From contig NZ_JAAOEO010000003.1 of NCBI RefSeq assembly GCF_011393025.1, forward strand, positions 310,001-374,000: DNA of 64,000 nt, in the 5' to 3' direction. A program made the position numbers and the translations under genes. This DNA is from Neobacillus terrae (GTDB taxonomy: Bacteria > Bacillota > Bacilli > Bacillales > Cytobacillaceae). This document shows, piece after piece, positions 36,707 through 45,229 of the stretch. Numbering within the stretch: position 1 is the first letter of the stretch; every line of letters begins with the position of its first letter. Below the pieces are notes generated by a model that was not told the DNA's origin, did not search any database, and saw only the letters and a program-made list of their open reading frames with translations.

Positions 36707-37891
36707 TTACTTCTCCATCTCCACAATTGTGGCAACTCCCTGACCGCCGCCAATACAAAGTGTAGCCAGGCCATATTGTGAACCTCTTCGCTTCATTTCA
36801 TGGAGAAGGGTCACAAGTACACGAGCGCCGCTTGCTCCAATAGGATGACCCAGTGCAACCGCACCGCCATTAACATTCAGTTTTTCACGTGGAATCTCCA
36901 AGTCGCGGCCAACCGCAAGAGATTGTGCAGCAAAAGCTTCATTTGCTTCAACCAAGTCGATATCCTCCATGGACAAACCTGCTTTTTTGAGTGCCTTTTT
37001 AGTAGCAGGAACAGGGCCAATACCCATGATTCTTGGATCGACACCAGCTGCTCCATTTCCACGAATAAATGCCATTGGCTTAATTCCAAGTTCTTCTGCT
37101 TTTTCACGGCTCATAAGAACCAGTGCGGCGGCTCCATCATTAATACCAGAAGCATTACCTGCAGTTACTGTTCCATCCTTTTTAAAAGCTGGCTTTAATT
37201 TAGCAAGCTTTTCTACTGTTACACCTGCACGAGGGAACTCATCTGTATCAAAAACAATTGGGTTACCTTTACGCTGAGGAATCACGACTGGCACAATTTC
37301 ATCTGCAAATCTGCCTTCATTTATAGCACATTCTGCCTTTTGCTGGCTCCAGGCAGAAAATTCATCTTGCTCTTCACGCGTTAAGCTGTATTGTTCGGCA
37401 ATATTTTCTGCTGTTACACCCATATGATAGGAATTCACTGCACATAAAAGGCCGTCCTCAAGCATGCTGTCAATTAGTTTTCCGTCTCCCATACGCAAAC
37501 CATCACGTGCGCCCTTTAAGAGATGTGGTGCGAGACTCATATTCTCCATTCCGCCAGCTACCACAATCTCTGCATCTCCTGTTTGGATTGCCTGCATTCC
37601 GAGATGGACTGCTTTTAAGCCCGATCCGCAAAGCTTATTTACTGCCATTGATGTTGTTTCAATTGGCAATCCTGCTTTAAGAGCTGCCTGACGGGCTGGT
37701 CCCTGGCCAAGCCCGGCTTGAAGTACATTACCCATAATGACCTCGTCGACCTGTTCACCTGTAATTCCGGCACGGGTAACAGCTTCCTTAATAACAATTG
37801 CTCCCAGCTCTGTTGCAGGAGTGCTGCTTAAAGTTCCCATGAAGCTGCCGATTGCTGTACGAACAGCACTTACAATTACTACATCACGCAT
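36707..37891 (-). CDS. atoB: Acetyl-CoA C-acetyltransferase (thiolase)
   Basis: A 394-residue thiolase that splits acetoacetyl-CoA into two acetyl-CoA. Active-site elements are the nucleophilic Cys in [12 protein letters not shown] (near residue 88), His in [17 protein letters not shown] and Cys in [10 protein letters not shown]. It follows scoB by 62 bp and completes the route from acetoacetate to acetyl-CoA. Degradation rather than synthesis is implied by the scoAB context. Confidence 0.94.
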   Translation of the reverse strand: MRDVVIVSAVRTAIGSFMGTLSSTPATELGAIVIKEAVTRAGITGEQVDEVIMGNVLQAGLGQGPARQAALKAGLPIETTSMAVNKLCGSGLKAVHLGMQAIQTGDAEIVVAGGMENMSLAPHLLKGARDGLRMGDGKLIDSMLEDGLLCAVNSYHMGVTAENIAEQYSLTREEQDEFSAWSQQKAECAINEGRFADEIVPVVIPQRKGNPIVFDTDEFPRAGVTVEKLAKLKPAFKKDGTVTAGNASGINDGAAALVLMSREKAEELGIKPMAFIRGNGAAGVDPRIMGIGPVPATKKALKKAGLSMEDIDLVEANEAFAAQSLAVGRDLEIPREKLNVNGGAVALGHPIGASGARVLVTLLHEMKRRGSQYGLATLCIGGGQGVATIVEMEK

Positions 37892-37953
37892 AATAGATGA
37901 TCCCCCTGTTGGTTTGATATGTCTTCAAGACATTTTCTATGAATATAGTATTT

Positions 37954-38610
37954 TTAGTTTTCCAAAATAGCCTGGCTGATCTTAAAAGAAGCTTCTGTCT
38001 TTTCTTCCACAGTTTTTAGGTCAATCCCATCCTGCAACTCTTCAAGAACAAGCCCTTCATCGGTTACTCTGAATACAGCCAGTTCAGTTACGATAAGGTC
38101 AACGACACCTTTACCAGTCAAAGGCAGTCTGCATTCCTCTAAAATTTTAGATGAACCATTTTTTGCTGTATGTTCCATTGCTACAATTACCTTCTTAGCA
38201 CCAGTTACAAGGTCCATTGCACCGCCCATGCCAGGAATCATTTTTCCCGGAACCATCCAGTTGGCTAGGTTTCCTTCTGCATCTACTTCAAGGCCGCCAA
38301 GAACCGTAACATCTACATGTCCGCCACGGATAAGCTCGAAGGAGAAGAGGCTGTCGAAGAAAGCCCCCCCAGGAAGAATACTTGCCGGCTGTCCACCTGC
38401 ATTAACAAGGTCTGGATCCACTTCACCATCAAGTGGGCCAAGCCCAATATAACCGTTCTCAGACTGAAGAATAACATTAACATTTGGCGGGAGGAAGCTT
38501 GGTACCATTGTTGGAAGACCAATACCCAGGTTTACGACATCCCCGTCCTTCATTTCCTTTGCAACGCGGGCCGCAATAATTTGTTTTGAGTTTAATTGAG
38601 TGCTTACCAT
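37954..38610 (-). CDS. scoB: 3-oxoacid CoA-transferase subunit B
   Basis: A 218-residue beta subunit of succinyl-CoA:acetoacetate CoA-transferase. The catalytic Glu lies in SENGYIGLGP, and GGAFFDSLFSFELIRGGHVD and PGKMIPGMGGAMDLV are typical. The start is ATG 38610, which overlaps the scoA TAA by one base and has AGGAGG at the scoA 3' end; a TTG three codons earlier is less suitable. It forms a heterodimeric complex with ScoA. Confidence 0.93.
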   Translation of the reverse strand: MVSTQLNSKQIIAARVAKEMKDGDVVNLGIGLPTMVPSFLPPNVNVILQSENGYIGLGPLDGEVDPDLVNAGGQPASILPGGAFFDSLFSFELIRGGHVDVTVLGGLEVDAEGNLANWMVPGKMIPGMGGAMDLVTGAKKVIVAMEHTAKNGSSKILEECRLPLTGKGVVDLIVTELAVFRVTDEGLVLEELQDGIDLKTVEEKTEASFKISQAILEN

Positions 38611-39269
38611 TAACAGCAACCTCCCTGAACAAAAATTTTATCGACCAAGATTCCCGGCGTCATGACTTCATCAGGGTCAATTTCCCCGATTTCAACTACT
38701 TGCTCTACCTGTACAATAACCAAGTCTGCAGCTAGGGCCATTAACGGATTGAAGTTTCTTGCGGAGCGATGATAGATCAGGTTTCCTGCTTTATCCGCCT
38801 TGTATGCTTTAAGAAGTGCTACTTCTGCACGTAGTGGTTTTTCCAACAAAAACTCTCTTCCGTCCACAGTAATCTTCTCTTTACCCTCTTCTACTACCGT
38901 GCCTACTCCTGTTGGTGTCAGCACGCCGCCTAGACCTGATCCGCCAGCCCGTACACGTTCAGCCAGTGTGCCCTGGGGAACCAATTCTACATCCAATTCA
39001 CCAGCAATCATTTGTCTTCCTGTTTCCGGATTTGTCCCTATATGTGAAGCAATGACCTTTTTCACACGTCCGTTAGAAATTAGCGGTCCAACGCCCGATT
39101 CAATGAAAGCGGTATCATTTACAATTAAAGTAATATCTTTCACTTCAGCTTCTAGCATGGCAGATACAAGACCCTGCGGAGTTCCTACTCCCATAAATCC
39201 CCCAGCCATAATAGTCATTCCATCCTTGAAAATAGATGAAACTTCTTCTTTAGAAATGATTTTATCCAC
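38610..39269 (-). CDS. scoA: 3-oxoacid CoA-transferase subunit A
   Basis: A 219-residue alpha subunit that binds CoA; it activates acetoacetate using succinyl-CoA (or acetyl-CoA). It has the family signature [16 protein letters not shown] near the N-terminus and later [15 protein letters not shown] and [13 protein letters not shown]. It is the first gene of the scoA-scoB-thiolase unit, whose promoter is of the -24/-12 type with a cre-like box between promoter and gene. Confidence 0.93.
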   Translation of the reverse strand: MDKIISKEEVSSIFKDGMTIMAGGFMGVGTPQGLVSAMLEAEVKDITLIVNDTAFIESGVGPLISNGRVKKVIASHIGTNPETGRQMIAGELDVELVPQGTLAERVRAGGSGLGGVLTPTGVGTVVEEGKEKITVDGREFLLEKPLRAEVALLKAYKADKAGNLIYHRSARNFNPLMALAADLVIVQVEQVVEIGEIDPDEVMTPGILVDKIFVQGGCC

Positions 39270-39301
39270 TTACAGCACCTCCTAATTAATCAAAGGGGAA
39301 A

Positions 39302-39315
39302 TGTAAACCCTTACA
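39302..39315 (-). promoter_or_regulatory. Cre-like palindrome upstream of scoA
   Basis: TGTAAGGGTTTACA on the minus strand matches TGTAANCGNTNACA except that the central C is G. It lies downstream of the -12 element, in the same relative place as the stronger cre candidate before gntP. Confidence 0.45.
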
Positions 39316-39327
39316 CCCTTTTCATAA

Positions 39328-39343
39328 TGCAAGATGCGTGCCA
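39328..39343 (-). promoter_or_regulatory. Sigma-54 promoter of scoA-scoB-thiolase
   Basis: TGGCACGCATCTTGCA on the minus strand is a perfect -24/-12 element. It is 59 bp upstream of scoA and 34 bp after the dehydrogenase gene. Confidence 0.9.
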
Positions 39344-39376
39344 AGTTTAAAGATTTATATTAAAAAAATTCTTTTT

Positions 39377-40327
39377 TCAATCGTTTTTCCCATAATTAGC
39401 TTTTATTTTACCAAGCTTAATAAAGTTTCTGCTTTGCTGATTAAGTTTTTCAGATACTGTTTCCTCTGAATAGGAATAAATGCCCTCTCCAGTTTTAGTA
39501 CCAAGCTTTCCTGCCTCTTCCAGCTCCTGGATAAGTGCAGGTGCTTCCTTGCTTTCATCCAGTTCGGGAGCAATATTATTAAATACACGCTGCCAGGTAT
39601 CTAAGCCGCCAAAGTCAGCAATTTCAATTGGCCCTGTAAATGCCCAGCGGAATCCAGGACCTGCGGTAATAGCAGTATCAATATCCCGCGCACTCGCTAC
39701 GCCTTCTTTTAATAAGTAAAATGCCTCACGCATTAATGCTGTTTGCAGACGGTTTGCAATAAAGCCTGTTACTTCCTTTTTAAGAAGAATCGGTGACTTC
39801 CCAATGCTTCGAATTAAATCAATAGCAGAATCCGCAACCTCATATCTGGTTTTCGGATGCTCAACAATTTCAACCAAAGGAACCAAATGGGCAGGATTAA
39901 AGAAATGAGTAATCACCATTTGTTCCGGAAATGAGGAATTTTCTGCTAACCGGGAAATAGGAAAAGTGGATGTATTAGAAGCCACGATAGTATCCGGCTT
40001 AATGATCTCCGCCAGCCTTGAAAAAAGATCCCACTTCAGCTCAATCACTTCAGGTATCGCCTCAATAATAAAATCAGCTTCGCCAGCAGCTTCTTTTAAA
40101 TCCGTTGTACAGGTAATCTTCTTTAAAGCAGCTTCCTTTCCCTCCTCACTCAGACTATCCTCTTCCACGAGCAAAGAGAGATTTTCCTCAATTCGGGACT
40201 TAGCCTTTGTTAAGAACTCTTCTTTTATATCATTTACGGTTACATTATAACCACCCACTGCAAAAGAAAGGGCAATGTTGCTTCCCATAACACCTGAACC
40301 AATAACTGCAATATTTTTAGTCATCAT
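39377..40327 (-). CDS. hbd: 3-hydroxyacyl-CoA dehydrogenase
   Basis: A 316-residue NAD-dependent dehydrogenase with a Rossmann motif GSGVMGSNIA near the N-terminus, the catalytic His in THFFNPAHLVPLVE, and VTGFIANRLQTAL. It is longer than classical Hbd (about 280), with an extra C-terminal tail. It probably converts 3-hydroxybutyryl-CoA to acetoacetyl-CoA; a carnitine or other 3-hydroxyacid dehydrogenase is the alternative. It has its own -24/-12 promoter and GGGAGG before the ATG. Confidence 0.87.
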   Translation of the reverse strand: MMTKNIAVIGSGVMGSNIALSFAVGGYNVTVNDIKEEFLTKAKSRIEENLSLLVEEDSLSEEGKEAALKKITCTTDLKEAAGEADFIIEAIPEVIELKWDLFSRLAEIIKPDTIVASNTSTFPISRLAENSSFPEQMVITHFFNPAHLVPLVEIVEHPKTRYEVADSAIDLIRSIGKSPILLKKEVTGFIANRLQTALMREAFYLLKEGVASARDIDTAITAGPGFRWAFTGPIEIADFGGLDTWQRVFNNIAPELDESKEAPALIQELEEAGKLGTKTGEGIYSYSEETVSEKLNQQSRNFIKLGKIKANYGKND

Positions 40328-40374
40328 TTTTTCCTCCCTGATTTTGTGATTATTTTTTCACACTCTATAATTCT

Positions 40375-40390
40375 TGCAAAATCTATGCCA
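40375..40390 (-). promoter_or_regulatory. Sigma-54 promoter of the 3-hydroxyacyl-CoA dehydrogenase gene
   Basis: TGGCATAGATTTTGCA on the minus strand keeps the invariant GG and GC with correct spacing. It is slightly weaker than the other two because T replaces C at the end of TGGCAC. It lies 48 bp upstream of the start codon. Confidence 0.75.
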
Positions 40391-40524
40391 ATTAACCAGT
40401 ATTTAGTTTTTATTTATGACAGGTAAAAATATGGGAAAGGCCAATCATATTAAGCAGGAATTCTTCGGTCTTTCATGGAATTAATTGAAGTTTAAAAGAA
40501 AGTTTGTAAAAGGAGTATTTTGTT

Positions 40525-42117
40525 ATGTCTGTTTTATTGGAAAATATCAATCGAATTATTCATGATTCTATGAAAAATAATGGCATCCCGGGTGCCGCCG
40601 TGGCTGTTATTAAAGAGAATAAAGTTATATTATCTCAAGGATTTGGAAGAACGAACGTGGAGGATTGGGGAACACCCATTAGTTCCAATACACTTTTTCG
40701 CATCGCATCCGTAAGTAAACTTTTTACGGGGACCCTTATGATGAGATTAGTAGAAAAAGGTCTCATAGACTTGGATAAACCAGTACAGTACTATGTTCAC
40801 TGGTTTACAGCCACTGACCCAGAACTCTCAAAGCTCATTACAATCCGTATGCTGTTAACTCATTCCTCTGGTCTTCCAACTGGAGGCGGTTTAAGCTTCC
40901 ATCATGACGAAGAAGGTCTTTTTCGTTACATGAAGGAAATTGTCCCAACCCTGCCAATCCTTTTTCATCCCGGAACTGCTTATTCCTATGGCAACCATGG
41001 GCCAAATATTGCAGGATTCGTAGCAGAGCAAGTGACCAAGAAGAAATTTGATGTACTTATGCAGGAATTCCTTTTTGATCCGTTGGAAATGAACCAAACA
41101 ACCTACAATCCTTTAAAAGCAATGACATATCCTCTGGCATTGCCACATCACAGGGGCAACGCTGGCAACCCGACTATTTCACACCAGTTTCTTGATAACG
41201 CAGCAAGCTATCCTTCCTACTATGCCTTTTCAGCTATTGATGATCTTTGCAAGTTTGCCATGATGCATCTCCAGAACGGGGTTTATGAAAATAAACAAGT
41301 TCTCTCTCCGTCTTCCATAAATGAGATGAGAAAAGAACAAAACAATTGGTATACCTTAACAGAGGCCGGCTGTGGGATTAATTTTTTCCGGGAAACAAAA
41401 GACGGAGTGGAACGTTTCTGGCATTACGGTCAGTACAGCAATCAATATTCCAGTCAGTTTATCCTTGTTCCTGAAAAAGGCATCGCGGTCATTGCTTTAG
41501 CAAATGGAGAAGATATCTTCCAGGCGGGATATGAAATCGTGGATGAGCTTCTAAAAGAAGAATCTAAGGCAAGTATTAATCGTGAGAAGCCTGAAATCGT
41601 TTATCATCCCGATTGGAAGGCTTTCGAAGGTTCCTATTTACACAGCTATTACGGATTAATCGATATCTACTCGCTTAATAGCAAAATGTATATAAAACAT
41701 AATGGTCAGCAATTCGAATTATCACCATATAGCAATGACACTTGTTTTGCCAAAAATGATGAAGGCAATATCATTTATACAGTTGGTTTTCCGGTTCCAG
41801 CCGAAGGACAAACCATCAAATGTGTTATGGTTAACAGCAATGCATGTCCGGAATTTATTCAGGATTACATTCCCAATCATTTAGAATGGGAAAATTGGAC
41901 CGGGATATACAGTGATGGAAGAGATTCATACGATGTTTCCGTTCATGAGGACACCCTAATTATTAAGGATCATCAAACAAATAAAGAACTGATTGGTCAG
42001 GCAATCAAAGGAAACCAGTTCTTAACAAAAGAATACGGACTAGTAAGCTTTATAGATGTTAATGGAATCACTACCCTGGAATTTGGTTATGCCTGGCGTT
42101 ATCCAAAGCAAAGCTAA
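40525..42117 (+). CDS. Serine hydrolase, beta-lactamase/class C-like
   Basis: A 530-residue serine hydrolase (PF00144) with an N-terminal penicillin-binding-like domain. The SxxK motif is Ser62-Val-Ser-Lys65 and the YxN motif is Tyr155-Gly-Asn157. An extra C-terminal beta domain of about 170 residues follows. No signal peptide is visible, so it is probably cytoplasmic. Such proteins include esterases and D-aminopeptidases; the substrate is unknown. AAAGGAG precedes the ATG. Confidence 0.88.
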   Translation: MSVLLENINRIIHDSMKNNGIPGAAVAVIKENKVILSQGFGRTNVEDWGTPISSNTLFRIASVSKLFTGTLMMRLVEKGLIDLDKPVQYYVHWFTATDPELSKLITIRMLLTHSSGLPTGGGLSFHHDEEGLFRYMKEIVPTLPILFHPGTAYSYGNHGPNIAGFVAEQVTKKKFDVLMQEFLFDPLEMNQTTYNPLKAMTYPLALPHHRGNAGNPTISHQFLDNAASYPSYYAFSAIDDLCKFAMMHLQNGVYENKQVLSPSSINEMRKEQNNWYTLTEAGCGINFFRETKDGVERFWHYGQYSNQYSSQFILVPEKGIAVIALANGEDIFQAGYEIVDELLKEESKASINREKPEIVYHPDWKAFEGSYLHSYYGLIDIYSLNSKMYIKHNGQQFELSPYSNDTCFAKNDEGNIIYTVGFPVPAEGQTIKCVMVNSNACPEFIQDYIPNHLEWENWTGIYSDGRDSYDVSVHEDTLIIKDHQTNKELIGQAIKGNQFLTKEYGLVSFIDVNGITTLEFGYAWRYPKQS

Positions 42118-42124
42118 TCAACAA

Positions 42125-42158
42125 ACCCACTGCGCTAATGCTAAGTGGGTATTTCTTT
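42125..42158 (+). terminator. Serine hydrolase gene terminator
   Basis: ACCCACT / AGTGGGT with a 12-nt loop is followed by ATTTCTTTAT. Confidence 0.65.
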
Positions 42159-42165
42159 ATAGAAA

Positions 42166-42346
42166 GGCTGTGTTAAATCATAATGTAGATTTTTCACTAT
42201 GTTGATCGGAGCGGAAGGTGCGAGACTCCAGGGGGAATAGCAAGTCAGGCGAGACCCCGTAGGTCGTTAGCGGCCCAGGAGGCTCGCGGATTACCCGCGG
42301 AAAGCGAGCGACGTGATCGAAAATCAACAATCAAGCTTAACAGAGC
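42166..42346 (+). repeat. 181-bp interspersed repeat (MITE-like, full copy)
   Basis: The ends form a short inverted repeat (GCTGTGTTAA at 42166-42175 and TTAACAGAGC at 42337-42346). Between them lie GTTGATCGGAGCGGAAGG, a GC-rich core, and GCGGAAAGCGAGCG followed by GAAAATCAACA. The GC content is clearly higher than the surroundings, no ORF is present, and a shorter copy exists at 18287-18380. It resembles non-coding interspersed repeats common in Bacillaceae genomes. Confidence 0.8.
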
Positions 42347-42425
42347 ATATAAAAAGGAATATTATTAGTAATATATATATCAACAATAATTTCTATTAAT
42401 AATCCTAATGATTGGGTGAATTTAG

Positions 42426-43304
42426 ATGCAATATGATTCTTTAAAAACATTTGTAACCCTTTGCGAAGTGGGAAACTTTACAAAGACATCAGAGATGCTT
42501 CATATTTCTCAGCCAAGTGTAAGCTTACACATTAAGAATTTAGAAAAAGAATTTCAAACAGAGTTATTTGTCCGTTCTCCTAAGCTGGTGCAAATAACAC
42601 CAACCGGTGAGATTTTATATAAGCGTGCAAAGCAAATAATCGCCATTTACGAACAGGCTAAGGAAGACATTCTCGAGCACCATAACTCGGTACAGGGAGA
42701 ATTGATTATAGGGGCAAGCTTTACCATTGGCGAATATATTTTGCCTTCTTTACTCGCAAAATTGCAGAAGGATTTCCCCGCCCTTGAACTTCAGGTCATT
42801 ATTGGGAATACTCATGAAATTGTTGAAAGCGTGCGGTCCTTGCATGTAGATATAGGATTAATAGAAGGCCAGACAAACGATACGGAAGTGTCCGTACATC
42901 CATTTATGGAGGATCAGTTATTTATCATCTCATCAAATGACCATCCGCTTGTATCTAAGGGAACATTAAGCATAGCGGACCTTCAGAATCAAGCTTGGGT
43001 TTCCAGGGAACAGGGCTCAGGAACTAGAGAATATTTAAATCATGTTATCCGTTCTAATGGTTTAACCGTAAAATCCTTAATTACAATAAGCAGCAACCAG
43101 GGAATTAAAGAAAGTGTCATACAGGGGATGGGACTGTCCTTGCTGTCCCATAGTGTTATCGAGAGGGAAGTGAAAAATGGGGATCTTTCTGTTATTCCGT
43201 TAAAGGACAAATCCTTTACCCGCACACTTTCTTACGTATTTTCTCCCATAATGAAACATAAACGAAGTGTTGAGAACTTTATTAATATGCTAGAAAAAAA
43301 ATAA
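42426..43304 (+). CDS. LysR-family transcriptional regulator (CysL/YwfK-like)
   Basis: A 292-residue LysR regulator with an N-terminal winged HTH (FVTLCEVGNFTKTSEMLHIS-QPSVSLHIKNLEKEF) and a periplasmic-binding-like effector domain from about 90. The effector-binding pattern resembles CysL/CbbR-type members. The upstream 80 bp contain TATTA-TTAG-TAATA, a plausible LysR-type binding box. The target gene is unclear because both neighbours are separated by terminators. Confidence 0.88.
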   Translation: MQYDSLKTFVTLCEVGNFTKTSEMLHISQPSVSLHIKNLEKEFQTELFVRSPKLVQITPTGEILYKRAKQIIAIYEQAKEDILEHHNSVQGELIIGASFTIGEYILPSLLAKLQKDFPALELQVIIGNTHEIVESVRSLHVDIGLIEGQTNDTEVSVHPFMEDQLFIISSNDHPLVSKGTLSIADLQNQAWVSREQGSGTREYLNHVIRSNGLTVKSLITISSNQGIKESVIQGMGLSLLSHSVIEREVKNGDLSVIPLKDKSFTRTLSYVFSPIMKHKRSVENFINMLEKK

Positions 43305-43326
43305 GAGCAGGTTTTCTAACCTGCTC
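43292..43326 (-). terminator. Terminator of the HD-GYP gene, convergent with lysR
   Basis: GAGCAGGTT / AACCTGCTC, 9 bp perfect with a 4-nt loop, is followed on the minus strand by TTATTTTTTTT. Confidence 0.85.
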
Positions 43327-43333
43327 CATTCTG

Positions 43334-44236
43334 CTAAATGCGCCCTTCTTCTTTTAACACCTCAACAAAAGCTTCGACAACCTCTTTATCATAGTGAGTA
43401 TTCACAAGCCTTGTTAACTCGTCCACTGCAAACTGCATATTAAAGGCCTTACGGTAAGCCCGATCCTCTGTCATTGCATCAAACGTATCACTTACAGCTA
43501 TTATACGGGCTTCCAGAAGGATTTCGTCCCCTTTTAACCCATGCGGATAGCCACTTCCATTTAATCTCTCATGGTGCTGCTCTATTATGCCTGCAACGCC
43601 CTCATAATAAAGACCTTTAACCATTTCTGCCCCATCCGATGGATGAAGTTTTATTACCGCAAATTCGTCATCTGTTAATTTACCAGGCTTGGTTAGAATC
43701 TCTTCTGGCGTATTTATTTTTCCGATATCATGAAGAAGGGAAGCAATATATAAATTTTCCAGTTTTTCTTTTGACAGCATTAGCTTTTTTGCAATTTTTA
43801 CTGCATACTCGGAGACTCTTTCGCTATGCTTAAAAGTATATCGGTCTTTTTCTTCTACTTTATCAACTATCTCTTTCAATCTAGTTATACTGTCACTTAA
43901 CTGATAAAAAGTAGGCTCCGTAATTACCCATAGATAAACTACATCTTCTAATACTGTAAAATGAATGGGTTCTTTTATATTAGTGGAGGTGAAATAGTCA
44001 TGTGGCCCAAGACAAACTTTTTCGCCATCCAATTCGCAAATCACTTCACCCTGAAGTATATAGACAAATTCCATTACATTTGGATTGTCGGCTGGATACA
44101 TATAAAACAAGTTATCTTTTGTTATAGACTGAATCATAATTTCTGATCCATCGCCCCGAGCGAGAAGGCTAATATCATAATGGTCGAAGGTAACCTGTTC
44201 CAGATTAAACCCTTTTTTTCCTATAGTAAAAGCCAC
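43334..44236 (-). CDS. Cupin + HD-GYP domain protein, probable c-di-GMP phosphodiesterase
   Basis: A 300-residue protein. I start at GTG 44236 because AGAGGTGG lies just upstream; a GTG at 44293 has no RBS. The first 115 residues form a cupin sensor-like domain (FVYILQGEVICELDGEKV). The rest is an intact HD-GYP domain: His in FKHSERV, HDIGK, HHERLNGSGYP and SDTFDAMTEDRAYR. HD-GYP proteins hydrolyse c-di-GMP. The neighbouring gene is under a c-di-GMP riboswitch candidate, which supports a role in the same signalling. Confidence 0.87.
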   Translation of the reverse strand: MAFTIGKKGFNLEQVTFDHYDISLLARGDGSEIMIQSITKDNLFYMYPADNPNVMEFVYILQGEVICELDGEKVCLGPHDYFTSTNIKEPIHFTVLEDVVYLWVITEPTFYQLSDSITRLKEIVDKVEEKDRYTFKHSERVSEYAVKIAKKLMLSKEKLENLYIASLLHDIGKINTPEEILTKPGKLTDDEFAVIKLHPSDGAEMVKGLYYEGVAGIIEQHHERLNGSGYPHGLKGDEILLEARIIAVSDTFDAMTEDRAYRKAFNMQFAVDELTRLVNTHYDKEVVEAFVEVLKEEGRI

Positions 44237-44256
44237 TGAACCACCTCTAATTCTAC

Positions 44257-44291
44257 TTAAAAAATAGCGAGTCTTATTAAATAAAAGACTC
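44257..44291 (-). terminator. Terminator after the secreted coiled-coil gene
   Basis: GAGTCTT / AAGACTC (44269-44275 and 44285-44291) is followed on the minus strand by GCTATTTTTTAA, between the coiled-coil gene and the HD-GYP gene. Confidence 0.7.
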
Positions 44292-44350
44292 ACTATCTTT
44301 TTTAATCATATAAAATTTGAGCTGGTTACTCAATCATAATCTTAAAATAT

Positions 44351-45046
44351 TTAGAATTTTACAACTCGAATAGGATCAATCCATACCCACTTGTCCGCAA
44401 AACGCACAAGTTTCCATTCCTGCTCAGCAATAACTCCTTTTTCTGCTGCCTTTTTAATCGTTTCACTAGACATTTTAAGTGTGTCATTGTAAGTCTCTTG
44501 AATAACTTTTTCAAGTTCATGTGTGAATCTATTTGTTTTATCCAGGGATTTTTGGGACCTTTCATCCAGTCTACTATTTAATTTATCTATTTTTTCTTGA
44601 AGCATATCTGCATTCTTGCCATCTGTTAAGGTAAGCTGTTCTGTTGCAGCATCAATATCTTGCTGAATTTCAGCAATTTTACTATTAACTCTAGCTTGTT
44701 CTCCACAGATTTTTGCTGAAATTTGTGTTAGCTTTTCGTTTAGTTTTTCTGCTTTGGTCGGGTCATTCCTGGCAGCTTCCAAATCTGCTAATGTCTTATC
44801 TCTTTCGGAATTTAATTTGACGAGCGTATCTCCTTCTTCAATCTTGCGGATATCAGTAAGATAATTCTCCTGGAGATCATCTGCCCTTTCCATCGCTTTT
44901 TCAATTTTCTGGTCAATATCCCTGTTAGTCTTTTCTATTAATTGAAGGACTTTTGCAATATCATTGTTGTCATCTGCCGCAAATACTGGTGTAGCTACAG
45001 CTAAAATCAGGCTTGCAGAAAATAGGATAGATAAAAACTTTTTCAT
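44351..45046 (-). CDS. Secreted coiled-coil protein of unknown function
   Basis: A 231-residue protein with a clear Sec signal peptide (residues 1-23, cleavage after PVFA), no lipobox and no membrane helix afterwards. Residues about 28-195 are highly charged heptad-like coiled coil (QLIEKTNRDIDQKIEKAMER ...). The last 30 residues form a distinct end with WKLVRFADKWVWIDPIRVV. A single Cys is present. I do not recognise the family. Its leader carries a c-di-GMP-I riboswitch candidate, pointing to a role in adhesion, biofilm or motility. AGGAG precedes the ATG. Confidence 0.85.
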   Translation of the reverse strand: MKKFLSILFSASLILAVATPVFAADDNNDIAKVLQLIEKTNRDIDQKIEKAMERADDLQENYLTDIRKIEEGDTLVKLNSERDKTLADLEAARNDPTKAEKLNEKLTQISAKICGEQARVNSKIAEIQQDIDAATEQLTLTDGKNADMLQEKIDKLNSRLDERSQKSLDKTNRFTHELEKVIQETYNDTLKMSSETIKKAAEKGVIAEQEWKLVRFADKWVWIDPIRVVKF

Positions 45047-45083
45047 GCTCTTTCTCCTCTCAAAAATAGACTTATTTTTACAA

Positions 45084-45114
45084 CAAAAAAAGCCCTTTGA
45101 ATATACAAAAGGGC
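45084..45114 (-). terminator. Riboswitch expression-platform terminator
   Basis: On the minus strand GCCCTTTTG / CAAAGGGC with a 6-nt loop is followed by TTTTTTTG. It lies between the aptamer and the coding region, about 40 bp before the start codon. Its 5' arm is next to the 3' side of the aptamer, so ligand binding can control its formation. Confidence 0.85.
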
Positions 45115-45125
45115 CCTTTCATTAT

Positions 45126-45208
45126 TTGCAACTGGCTGGCATAGTAAATAATTACTGTAGCCCCTATAGCTTTGCGCCCTTATCCTTTCAGATAGGTTGC
45201 CCTTGGAT
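45126..45208 (-). ncRNA. c-di-GMP-I riboswitch (GEMM class) candidate
   Basis: The minus strand shows the family pattern in order. First comes AGGGCAACC, then a P2 stem CCTATC/GATAAGG closed by a GAAA tetraloop (TGAAAG). Next is the hallmark GGGCGCAAAGC, then a longer P3 stem, and finally GCCAGCCAGTTGC, whose TTGC pairs with GCAA to close P1. One A is missing from the usual GGGCAAACC. A terminator follows downstream. The controlled gene encodes a secreted coiled-coil protein, and an HD-GYP gene lies beyond it. Confidence 0.82.
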
Positions 45209-45229
45209 ATTATTTTATTTTCTACCATA

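Noticed and set aside
40330-40370. Cre-like sequence before the 3-hydroxyacyl-CoA dehydrogenase gene
   Set aside because: TGAAAAAATAATCA lacks the central CG that is essential in cre sites.
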